Assembly (NCBI GenBank): GCA_024278035.1
Contig: JAJRUA010000453.1
Location: 1 to 6,148, forward strand
Length of the DNA: 6,148 nucleotides
Direction of reading: 5' to 3'
From: Planctomycetota bacterium
GTDB lineage: Bacteria > Planctomycetota > Planctomycetia > Pirellulales > Lacipirellulaceae
Under the pieces are notes generated by a model. That model was not told where the DNA came from. It was given only the letters and a program-made list of their open reading frames with translations, and made no database searches. Made by a program: the position numbers and the translations under genes. Positions 1-5,312 of the stretch are shown piece by piece (positions within the stretch are counted from its first letter, which is position 1; every line of letters starts with the position of its first letter).

Positions 1-12
1 AGTGGCCCTGTA

Positions 13-1614
13 ATGGGTGCGGTCCTCGGGATAGTGCTTGTCTACGTCGGAGCCCTGGCTCTTGGCTTGCCACAACGGGGGACAGAAGTCGTCGTATCAG
101 CGGCAGCCGCCCATCACGAAGAACACGGCGAGGCGGATCACGCCCATCTCAATCAAGCCGAAAATGCGGCTGAAGAACCTTCCGCCGAGGAGCAGGGCGA
201 GGAGCCTTCCGCCGAGCAGCACAGTGAGGAACATGTTGCGAGCCAAGCCCCGCCGCTCTGGACGGTCCTCCCCTTTGTCTTGCTTCTGCTGGCGATTGCC
301 ATCTTGCCGCTCATCCCTGCCACGGAGCACTGGTGGGAATCGAACCTGAATCGGCTAAAAGTCGCAGGCGGACTCGGCCTTCTAACCCTGCTCTACTTTG
401 GTTTCGTGCACAACGCGCCCATCGATGGGCACTGGCCTGCCCACCACACGGTGGCCCCCTCCGCCTCTAGTTTTGACTGGGGGTTTGTCAGCGCGATCCT
501 CGAAAACGCTATGTTACAAGAGTTCATCCCGTTCATCGTCTTGCTATTTAGCCTTTACACGATCTCCGGCGGTATCCGTATCTCGGGTGACTTACAGGCC
601 AACCCGATGACCAATGCCATCTTCATGGCGGCAGGGGGACTCCTGGCAAGCTTTGTTGGGACGACCGGGGCGGCCATGCTGCTGATTCGGCCTCTCCTGG
701 AGACCAATCGAGATCGGAAGTACGTGGTTCACACCGTTGTTTTCTTCATTTTTATTGTCTGCAATTGCGGGGGCTGTTTGTTGCCGATTGGCGATCCGCC
801 CCTCTTCCTTGGCTACCTGCGCGGCGTTCCCTTCACCTGGACGCTCGGACTATGGGAGCCGTGGCTCTTGTGCAATGGGTTGCTACTACTTGCCTACCTG
901 TTGCTCGATGAATTCGCTTACTACAGCCGTGAGACGGAGGCCGACATTTCGCGTGACATCCGGCATATCCGGGCTCTCAAGTACGAAGGCCTGATGGTCA
1001 ACGGCCCGCTCCTATTAGGCGTGGTTCTTGCCGTTGCGCTGCTCGATCCCTCGAAAACGTTGCCCGGCACCGACTGGCATCCGTGGATGTACCTCCGCGA
1101 ACTGGTCCAGTTGGGCCTCGTTGCCTTGTCCCTGTTTTGGGGGCGTCACCTCGTTCGCGAAAAAAACAGCTTTGATTACCACGCCATCCTTGAAGTCGCC
1201 GCCCTTTTCAGTGGCATCTTCATCTGCATGCAGCCCGCTTTGCAGATTCTCAATGAAATGGGCCCCAAGCTGGGGATCGACGCCCCGATGGCCTTTTACT
1301 GGATCACGGGCGGTCTCTCTAGCGTGCTGGACAATGCCCCAACGTACGTCGTCTTCTTTGAGACGGCCAAGACCTTGCCTGCCACAACGGGAGATGCCCT
1401 CATCGCCGGCGTGACCGAGCCACGGCTGATCGCCATCAGCCTCGGCGCTGTCTTCATGGGAGCCATGACCTACATCGGCAACGGCCCGAACTTCATGGTC
1501 AAGGCCATCGCCGAAAAGTCGGGCGTGAAAATGCCCAGTTTCTTCGGCTACATGGTCTACAGCGTCTGTTTCTTGCTGCCGATCCTGGCCTTCGTCGCTT
1601 GGCGGACGTTCTGA
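13..1614 (+). CDS. NhaD-like Na+/H+ antiporter (putative citrate-transporter family membrane protein), start uncertain
   Basis: Polytopic inner-membrane transporter of the ion-transporter superfamily that contains NhaD, CitMHS and ArsB; most likely exchanges Na+ for H+. About 12-13 hydrophobic segments are visible, including residues 2-20, 84-102, 115-131, 168-188, 238-262, 275-297, 326-346, 391-413, 471-490 and 509-530. Family-like motifs are [14 protein letters not shown] (216-229), [20 protein letters not shown] (252-271), [15 protein letters not shown] (436-450) and [16 protein letters not shown] (486-501), the last two being the paired half-repeat motifs expected in the transport core. 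Residues 31-77 form a His/Glu-rich loop after the first helix. The frame is open to the left edge and no ribosome-binding site precedes the ATG at 13, so the true start may lie upstream. A total of 533 residues fits the family. The Na+/H+ role comes from motif likeness; citrate or another anion as substrate cannot be excluded. Confidence 0.85.
   Translation: MGAVLGIVLVYVGALALGLPQRGTEVVVSAAAAHHEEHGEADHAHLNQAENAAEEPSAEEQGEEPSAEQHSEEHVASQAPPLWTVLPFVLLLLAIAILPLIPATEHWWESNLNRLKVAGGLGLLTLLYFGFVHNAPIDGHWPAHHTVAPSASSFDWGFVSAILENAMLQEFIPFIVLLFSLYTISGGIRISGDLQANPMTNAIFMAAGGLLASFVGTTGAAMLLIRPLLETNRDRKYVVHTVVFFIFIVCNCGGCLLPIGDPPLFLGYLRGVPFTWTLGLWEPWLLCNGLLLLAYLLLDEFAYYSRETEADISRDIRHIRALKYEGLMVNGPLLLGVVLAVALLDPSKTLPGTDWHPWMYLRELVQLGLVALSLFWGRHLVREKNSFDYHAILEVAALFSGIFICMQPALQILNEMGPKLGIDAPMAFYWITGGLSSVLDNAPTYVVFFETAKTLPATTGDALIAGVTEPRLIAISLGAVFMGAMTYIGNGPNFMVKAIAEKSGVKMPSFFGYMVYSVCFLLPILAFVAWRTF
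172..225 (+). repeat. Two 27-bp in-frame repeats in the antiporter gene
   Basis: Units 172-198 and 199-225 encode EEPSAEEQG and EEPSAEQHS (residues 54-71), followed by a partial third unit, EEH. They lie in the acidic, His-rich loop between the first and second hydrophobic segments, where length variation should be tolerated. The repeat is read directly; any function is unknown. Confidence 0.75.
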
Positions 1615-1620
1615 GATAGA

Positions 1621-1667
1621 GTCGGCAGCGGGCCGAAAATCGCTTTCGGCGACTGCCCGCTGCCGAC
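1621..1667. terminator. Long GC-rich hairpin after the antiporter gene, terminator-like
   Basis: GTCGGCAGCGG (1621-1631) pairs with CCGCTGCCGAC (1657-1667). Inside it GCCGAAA (1632-1638) pairs with TTTCGGC (1644-1650), leaving a 5-base loop and a 6-base bulge at 1651-1656. It begins 7 bases after the antiporter stop codon, where a terminator would be expected. There is no clean T-run afterwards (CCCCCTCTTCT), so it may instead be an mRNA 3'-end stabiliser or a dispersed repeat. The remaining gap up to 1762 shows nothing else clear. Confidence 0.5.
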
Positions 1668-1762
1668 TGCCCCCTCTTCTAAAATCCGGTCTGTCAGAAA
1701 TCCGCCAGGCAAGATAGGATTGGGGCCTACCCTCACTGCCGAAGCTTCCCGTTTGCCCCACC

Positions 1763-2965
1763 TTGTCCGTGTCGCACGAAACGATCCTAACAGCCGATGC
1801 CTTGGCCGACCTTTGCCAACGCCTCTCGACCTCTAAGCGGATTGGTTTCGATACCGAATTCGTCTCCGAAGACACGTTCCGGCCCGAGCTTTGCTTGATT
1901 CAGGTTATCGGCGATGGCCCCCCCGGTGAGCCCCCGTTGCTGGCGGTGATTGACCCCCAGAAAGCGGGCAATATGAACCCGTTCTGGGAGCTTCTGGCCG
2001 ATGGCGACCACATCACGATTGCTCATGCGGCGCGTGAAGAGATCAATTTCTGCATGACGGCCATCGATCGGCCACCGGCTAATCTGTTCGACACCCAGCT
2101 TGCCGCCGGGCTTTGTAGCGCCGAGTACCCTGCCGCCTACAGCTCGGTCGTTCAGCGTTATTTGAGCAAACGCCCCAACAAAGGCGAACAGCGCACCGAC
2201 TGGCGTCGCCGGCCTCTTTCCGATGCCCAAATCGAATACGCCCTTGAGGACGTTCGCTACCTCTTCACTTTGCATGACAAGATCATCGAGCGTTTGCGAA
2301 AAAAAGGCCGCTTGGAGTGGCTCGAAACGGAGACCGAGGCATTTGTCACCGAGGTTGTCAGCGCCCGATCACGCCAACGGTGGCGCAAGGTCTCAGGCGT
2401 GGGCAACTTACCAATCCGCAGCTTGGCGATCGTCCGCGAGCTTTGGCTCTGGCGACAAGCCGAGGCCGAGCGACGCGATACACCGCCTCGCCGTGTCTTG
2501 CGAGATGATCTGATTGTGGAGCTTGCCAAGAAAAAAACTGCCGACGAGAGCAAAATCCGTGCTATCCGCGGCATGTTGCATGGCCAGCTCAAGAAAGCAA
2601 TCCCGGACATCGCTGCCGCAATCGCCCGAGGTCTGGAGGCACCAACCGACGACCTCACCGGCTCGCGACGTAAGCCGCCCCCCCCGCAGCTTAACCTGCT
2701 GGGCCAGTTCCTTGCTCCTGCGATGACGAGCATCTGTAATCGGGCTGAAGTCGCCGCGAGCCTTGCTGGCACGGCGACCAGCCTACGCGACCTGATTAGC
2801 TATCGCCTCGGTTTTTCCGGAAAAGATAGTGAACTTCCCTCCCTTGCAATCGGCTGGCGAGCCGAATTGATCGGTAATTTGATCGACGACCTCCTGAAAG
2901 GCAAAAAATCGATCCGCATCGGCGATCCCAACAGCGGCCAGCCATTGGAGTTTGAAGAGGTGTAG
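1763..2965 (+). CDS. rnd: Ribonuclease D (DEDDy 3'-5' exoribonuclease with HRDC domains)
   Basis: Cytoplasmic 3'-5' exoribonuclease; in E. coli RNase D trims tRNA precursors and other small structured RNAs. The exonuclease domain spans about residues 5-185. Exo I is FDTEFV (D30, E32); Exo II is HAAREEINF (88-96) followed by LFDTQLAA; Exo III is IEYALEDVRYL with Y159 and D163. The Exo II acid, Asp85 in E. coli, aligns with E93. An HRDC domain follows at about 214-293 and a second HRDC-like region at about 308-382, ending in LPSLAIGWRAELI, which resembles the E. coli C terminus. Length is 400 residues against 375 in E. coli. The start is uncertain: TTG at 1763 or GTG at 1769 are the only close options after the in-frame stop at 1715, and neither has a Shine-Dalgarno site. 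A tract of eight C residues (2678-2685) lies in the Pro-rich linker between the C-terminal domains. Confidence 0.92.
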   Translation: MSVSHETILTADALADLCQRLSTSKRIGFDTEFVSEDTFRPELCLIQVIGDGPPGEPPLLAVIDPQKAGNMNPFWELLADGDHITIAHAAREEINFCMTAIDRPPANLFDTQLAAGLCSAEYPAAYSSVVQRYLSKRPNKGEQRTDWRRRPLSDAQIEYALEDVRYLFTLHDKIIERLRKKGRLEWLETETEAFVTEVVSARSRQRWRKVSGVGNLPIRSLAIVRELWLWRQAEAERRDTPPRRVLRDDLIVELAKKKTADESKIRAIRGMLHGQLKKAIPDIAAAIARGLEAPTDDLTGSRRKPPPPQLNLLGQFLAPAMTSICNRAEVAASLAGTATSLRDLISYRLGFSGKDSELPSLAIGWRAELIGNLIDDLLKGKKSIRIGDPNSGQPLEFEEV

Positions 2966-2980
2966 TAAAGAACGCAGGGG

Positions 2981-3008
2981 TTGCTAGCCGATCCTGCCAG
3001 GGTATACT
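2981..3008 (+). promoter_or_regulatory. Sigma70-type promoter candidate for tRNA-Gly
   Basis: TTGCTA (2981-2986) and TATACT (3003-3008) are separated by 16 bases and match the sigma70 consensus at 4 of 6 and 5 of 6 positions. Initiation would fall near 3015, about 35 bases before the mature tRNA. The discriminator after the -10 box is CGGGGGG. GC-rich discriminators are typical of stable-RNA promoters under stringent control. Promoter use is inferred. Confidence 0.5.
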
Positions 3009-3030
3009 CGGGGGGCTGGCGTCCCCCCGA
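3008..3030. terminator. Strong G6/C6 hairpin between rnd and the tRNA gene
   Basis: TCGGGGGG (3008-3015) pairs perfectly with CCCCCCGA (3023-3030) around the loop CTGGCGT. A moderately T-rich stretch follows (GTTTTAAGTTGTTTT, to 3049), so this could end rnd transcripts. It overlaps the -10 box and predicted start site of the tRNA promoter candidate, so the same bases may serve two roles or only one of the two readings is right. Confidence 0.4.
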
Positions 3031-3049
3031 CGCTGTTTTAAGTTGTTTT

Positions 3050-3122
3050 GCGGCTGTAGCTCAGTTGGTAGAGCATCACGTTGCCAACGTGATTGTCGTC
3101 GGTTCGAATCCGATCAGCCGCT
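3050..3122 (+). tRNA. tRNA-Gly (anticodon GCC)
   Basis: A 73-base cloverleaf can be folded by hand. The acceptor stem is GCGGCTG with CAGCCGC (7 bp). The D arm is GCTC/GAGC with loop AGTTGGTA. The anticodon stem is TCACG/CGTGA with loop TTGCCAA, placing anticodon GCC at 3083-3085. The variable loop has 5 bases, and the T arm is GTCGG/CCGAT around TTCGAAT. The discriminator base is T at 3122, as expected for bacterial tRNA-Gly. CCA is not encoded (the following bases are CTG), so it must be added by the CCA-adding enzyme after 3' trimming. The gene reads GGC and GGU codons. Confidence 0.98.
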
Positions 3123-3144
3123 CTGGATTTCTCCGGCTTGGCTT

Positions 3145-3205
3145 GCCGTTTCGCTTGGCAAGCCGTGCCGTCTCGTCGTTTTGCTTGGCGAGCCGTGCCG
3201 TCTCG
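3145..3205 (+). repeat. Two-copy tandem repeat with 30-bp period
   Basis: Bases 3145-3175 recur at 3175-3205 with about 3 differences in 31. The core (3153-3175 and 3183-3205) differs at a single base, GCTTGGCA versus GCTTGGCG. The left copy can also pair with sequence just upstream: GGCTTGCC (3140-3147) with GGCAAGCC (3157-3164). It begins 22 bases after the tRNA end, so it may be transcribed as part of the tRNA precursor trailer. Confidence 0.8.
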
Positions 3206-3231
3206 GCCACGGCGTACTTTCTGCTCTCATT

Positions 3232-3253
3232 TTGCCCGCCGGGGCAATTTCTT
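3232..3253 (+). terminator. Intrinsic terminator candidate for tRNA-Gly
   Basis: TTGCCC (3232-3237) pairs with GGGCAA (3242-3247) around the 4-base loop GCCG, followed directly by TTTCTT. It lies 110 bases past the tRNA. A competing pairing, GGGGC (3241-3245) with GCCCC (3255-3259), uses part of the same bases. Confidence 0.5.
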
Positions 3254-3273
3254 CGCCCCAATAACCGATATTG

Positions 3274-3301
3274 CCGGCAGGGATTCACGCCAGCCGGTTT
3301 T
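3274..3301 (+). terminator. Second terminator-like hairpin upstream of tig
   Basis: CCGGCAGG (3274-3281) pairs with CCAGCCGG (3290-3297) through seven base pairs and one A-A mismatch, with an 8-base loop and TTTT immediately after (3298-3301). It could back up the preceding hairpin and insulate tig from tRNA transcription. Confidence 0.5.
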
Positions 3302-3401
3302 AACGGTATCCTGGCTAGCTTCCAGAAGAGTCTCATTACCTGCCGATAGGGCGGTAGGGACTCATTGGGTATTCACCGTTTGCTAGCATTGGACTTACTG
3401 T

Positions 3402-3431
3402 CACTGAACTGGTTGCCACTGAAATGGCTGC
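3402..3431 (+). repeat. 15-bp tandem repeat upstream of tig
   Basis: CACTGAACTGGTTGC (3402-3416) is followed at once by CACTGAAATGGCTGC (3417-3431), identical at 13 of 15 positions; a more degraded third unit begins at 3432. It lies 60-90 bases before the tig start, in the probable leader or promoter region. Confidence 0.65.
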
Positions 3432-3490
3432 CACCGACGGCCTGCTAGCACGGAACGCCTTTTAACCAGAGATTTTGAGAGAATAAGCGT

Positions 3491-5002
3491 ATGTCGGCGG
3501 ACGAATCAATCAAAGACGAAGAACTTAGTGGCGATACGGCCGTAGCCGAAGCGGAAGGCGAAGAGACACCGTCTCTCTCTCTTGAAGTGGAGGTTGCTAA
3601 ACCGAGCCCTTGCGAACGGCGGATCGCGGTGACGATCTCACGCGAGGATATCGACCGCTATCTCGACAACGCTTACAGCGAACTGATGCCGACCGCTTCA
3701 GTTCCTGGTTTTCGCGCTGGTCGTGCTCCACGCAAGATTGTTGAGCAAAAATTCAAAGGCGACGTTGTCGATCAGGTAAAGGGCTCGCTCCTGATGGACA
3801 GCCTCACGCAAGTGAGCGAAGAACAAGACTTCGCCGCCATCAGTGAGCCGGACCTTGACCTTGAAGCGGTTGAAATGCCGGACGAAGGGCCGCTCACTTT
3901 CGAGTTCAACATTGAGGTTCGCCCCGAATTTGATCTGCCGAAGTGGAAAGGTCTCAAAATCAATCGGCCCGTCCATGAGTACTCCAAGGAAGACATTGAT
4001 GCCCAAGTCGAGCAAATGCTTGCCCGGTACGGCCAGCTTGTGCCGGCGGACGAAGCGGCCGTGGAGGGCGACTATCTAACCGCCAACCTCGTTGCCTCCC
4101 ACGATGGCAAAGAGGTGGCTAGCGACGAAGAGTCGGTCTTGCGAATCCGTGAGACGCTAAGTTTCGTGGATGGACAGATCGAAGGCTTTGCTAAAATTGC
4201 GGAAGGTGCCAAGGCGGGTGACAAACTCAGTGCTAAGGTCACGTTGACAGACAATGCTCCGAACGTCGATTTACGTGGCAAAGAGATTTCACTGGAGATC
4301 GAGGTTCTTGAAGTCAAGCGGCTCAAGTTGCCGGAACTCACCGAAGAGTTTCTCCAGGAAATTGGCAATTTTGAGGCGGAAGGCGACTTCCGCGACGCCG
4401 TACAGAAAAATCTGGAACGCCAGCTCGAACATGCCCAACAGCAGAAAGCACGTCAGCAAATTAGCGAATTGCTTGCCGAAGCAGCCGACTGGGAGCTTCC
4501 GCCCGCCTTGCTCAAAAGGCAAAGCGTCCGCGAGCTTGAGAGGGCTACTATGGAGATGCAACGGAGTGGCTTCAGCGAAGCCGAAATCCGTGCCCGTGAG
4601 AATGCTCTTCGCCAAAACAGCAAAGAAAGCACGGCTGCGTCACTAAAAGAGCACTTCATTCTTGAACGAATTGCGGAAGAGGAAGAGGTGGATGTCGAAG
4701 AGGGCGATTACGATCGCGAAATCTTCCTCATCTCTATGCAAAGTGGCGAATCGCCTCGTCGGGTTCGTGCCCAGCTAGAAAAGCGGGGCATGATGGACGT
4801 GCTTCGAAACCAGATCATCGAACGCAAGGTGATGGAATTGGTCCAGGCCGAAGCGAAGTTCGTTGACGAACCGTTCGATCCTCCTAAGCAGGATGTTGAA
4901 GCCATCTCGTTTGCCGCCGGTGGCGACTTGGGAGATATCCCTGAAGCAACCGATAGCGCTGAATCTACCGAAGAAAACGCAGCGGAAACGAAAGACGCCT
5001 AA
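3491..5002 (+). CDS. tig: Trigger factor, ribosome-associated chaperone
   Basis: Chaperone that docks at the ribosomal exit tunnel and shields nascent chains; family members also carry a peptidyl-prolyl isomerase (FKBP-like) domain. The ribosome-binding signature is GFRAGRAPRKIV (residues 73-84), the counterpart of E. coli GFRKGKVPMNIV. The N-terminal domain covers about 30-150, and PEFDLPKWKGLKI (145-157) leads into the linker. The FKBP-like domain is about 192-278, from VEGDYLTANL to LEIEVLEVKRLKLPELT. The helical C-terminal chaperone domain is about 279-465, with LPPALLKRQSVRELE (336-350). Length is 503 residues against 432 in E. coli; the surplus is mainly an acidic N-terminal extension (1-28) and an acidic, probably disordered tail (about 466-503). 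The FKBP core is diverged, with GFEDGIKGHKAGE replaced by GFAKIAEGAKAGD. ATG at 3491 is preceded only by a weak GAGAGA. Position next to clpP matches the common tig-clpP order. Confidence 0.97.
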   Translation: MSADESIKDEELSGDTAVAEAEGEETPSLSLEVEVAKPSPCERRIAVTISREDIDRYLDNAYSELMPTASVPGFRAGRAPRKIVEQKFKGDVVDQVKGSLLMDSLTQVSEEQDFAAISEPDLDLEAVEMPDEGPLTFEFNIEVRPEFDLPKWKGLKINRPVHEYSKEDIDAQVEQMLARYGQLVPADEAAVEGDYLTANLVASHDGKEVASDEESVLRIRETLSFVDGQIEGFAKIAEGAKAGDKLSAKVTLTDNAPNVDLRGKEISLEIEVLEVKRLKLPELTEEFLQEIGNFEAEGDFRDAVQKNLERQLEHAQQQKARQQISELLAEAADWELPPALLKRQSVRELERATMEMQRSGFSEAEIRARENALRQNSKESTAASLKEHFILERIAEEEEVDVEEGDYDREIFLISMQSGESPRRVRAQLEKRGMMDVLRNQIIERKVMELVQAEAKFVDEPFDPPKQDVEAISFAAGGDLGDIPEATDSAESTEENAAETKDA

Positions 5003-5006
5003 GATA

Positions 5007-5039
5007 GCCTAGGAGAGTGAACGCCGAGTTCTCTTAGGC
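5007..5039 (+). terminator. Hairpin after tig, possible terminator
   Basis: GCCTAGGAGA (5007-5016) pairs with TCTCTTAGGC (5030-5039) through ten pairs, one of them G-U, with a 13-base loop. It starts 5 bases after the tig stop codon. No T-run follows directly, although the next 30 bases are T-rich, so it may be factor-dependent or an mRNA 3'-end stabiliser. Confidence 0.5.
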
Positions 5040-5074
5040 GATCTCTGCGTTCTCTTTGGCAGGTTCTTTTAGGA
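5028..5074 (+). repeat. Three direct copies of GTTCTYTTWGG
   Basis: Copies start at 5028 (GTTCTCTTAGGC), 5049 (GTTCTCTTTGGC) and 5063 (GTTCTTTTAGGA), with spacings of 21 and 14 bases. ATCTCT follows nearby twice (5041 and 5074). The first copy forms the right arm of the post-tig hairpin. It could be a regulator-binding cluster or decayed duplications; no known operator is recognised. Confidence 0.55.
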
Positions 5075-5115
5075 TCTCTCCGCGAAATCGATATGGAAAT
5101 TTGATAATAACCGCC

Positions 5116-5129
5116 ATCGCAATTGCGAT
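5116..5129. promoter_or_regulatory. Perfect 14-bp palindrome upstream of clpP1, operator candidate
   Basis: ATCGCAATTGCGAT is its own reverse complement. It lies just downstream of the AT-rich TTGATAATAA (5101-5110), which is the only promoter-like sequence seen upstream of clpP1. This is a natural size for a dimeric repressor site. It is not CIRCE (TTAGCACTC-N9-GAGTGCTAA). The role is inferred. Confidence 0.35.
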
Positions 5130-5139
5130 TGTTTAACCG

Positions 5140-5219
5140 CACGTCCCCCAAACTGTTGGGTGCTCCGGTCTTTCTTAGACCGCTGAAGGCTTCCAGACGA
5201 GTTGGGGGATAGGCTCTAA
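5140..5219 (+). repeat. Foldable ~80-bp element, copy 1
   Basis: Begins CACGTCCC and ends AGGCTCTAA; about 75% identical to copy 2. The ends pair as GTCCCCCAA (5143-5151) with TTGGGGGAT (5202-5210), nine pairs including one G-U. An inner hairpin pairs CGGTCT (5166-5171) with AGACCG (5177-5182) around a 5-base loop. CTG (5183-5185) and CAG (5194-5196) mark a weak second inner hairpin. Confidence 0.75.
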
Positions 5220-5222
5220 TTA

Positions 5223-5300
5223 CACGTCCCAAAACTATCTGGTTATCCCGTCTTTCTCGATCGCTGGATACATCCAAACGGGTTCGGGGACAGGCTCTAA
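5223..5300 (+). repeat. Foldable ~80-bp element, copy 2, adjoining the clpP1 ribosome-binding site
   Basis: Starts 83 bases after copy 1 with the same CACGTCCC and ends with the same AGGCTCTAA, one base before the GAAGGA of the clpP1 ribosome-binding site. The ends pair as GTCCC (5226-5230) with GGGAC (5287-5291), then AAC (5233-5235) with GTT (5282-5284) after a 2x2 internal loop. TGGA (5265-5268) pairs with TCCA (5273-5276). Outer pairing survives despite sequence change, for example G-U in copy 1 becoming G-C here. Confidence 0.75.
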
Positions 5301-5312
5301 GAAGGAACTGAT

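Larger units (their letters stand above)
3123..3490 (+). other. Gene-free stretch between tRNA-Gly and tig
   Basis: No convincing gene is present. Open frames here run through the tRNA or are low-complexity translations of the repeat. The stretch holds a 30-bp tandem repeat (3145-3205), two terminator-like hairpins (3232-3253 and 3274-3301), a 7-bp hairpin with one bulged T (TACCTGCC at 3337-3344 with GGCGGTA at 3350-3356) and a 15-bp repeat (3402-3431). The tig promoter should lie here; weak candidates are TATCCT at 3307-3312, preceded at 17 bases by TTCACG, and TGCTAGCAT at 3381-3389. A GAGAGA (3477-3482) eight bases before the tig ATG is a weak ribosome-binding site. Confidence 0.6.
5003..5312 (+). 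other. Structured leader/intergenic region between tig and clpP1
   Basis: No convincing gene is present; a 92-codon antisense frame here runs through the repeats. In order it holds a hairpin after tig, three copies of an 11-mer, an AT-rich stretch with GATAAT at 5103-5108 (no good -35 partner seen), a perfect palindrome, and two diverged tandem copies of a foldable 80-bp element. AAGGA (5302-5306), six bases before the clpP1 ATG, is the best Shine-Dalgarno site in the window. Confidence 0.7.

Noticed and set aside
1015..1875. 286-codon open frame on the minus strand
   Set aside because: It is antisense to the 3' end of the antiporter gene and the 5' end of rnd, both well supported. Its translation is Arg/Asp/Gly-rich low-complexity with no recognisable domain.
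3076..3336. 86-codon minus-strand frame over the tRNA region
   Set aside because: It reads the complement of the tRNA at its C terminus (ending GFEPTTITLAT, typical of a falsely translated tRNA T arm) and the tandem repeat.
2981..3349. 122-codon + strand frame between rnd and tig
   Set aside because: It runs straight through the tRNA-Gly gene and the 30-bp repeat; no start signal and no protein-like composition.
3358..3462. Short + strand frame ending in TAA at 3462, reading TVTELVATEMAATDG
   Set aside because: It has no ATG/GTG/TTG start with a ribosome-binding site before the repeat and reads as a translation of the 15-bp duplication.
5140..5219. Copy 1 of the 80-bp element as a tRNA-like molecule
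   Set aside because: Length and end pairing suggest it superficially, but there is no T-arm TTCGA motif, no proper anticodon loop and no 7-bp acceptor geometry.
4999..5277. 92-codon minus-strand frame in the tig-clpP1 gap
   Set aside because: Its content is explained by the tandem 80-bp elements and the 11-mer repeats; no ribosome-binding site or known motif.
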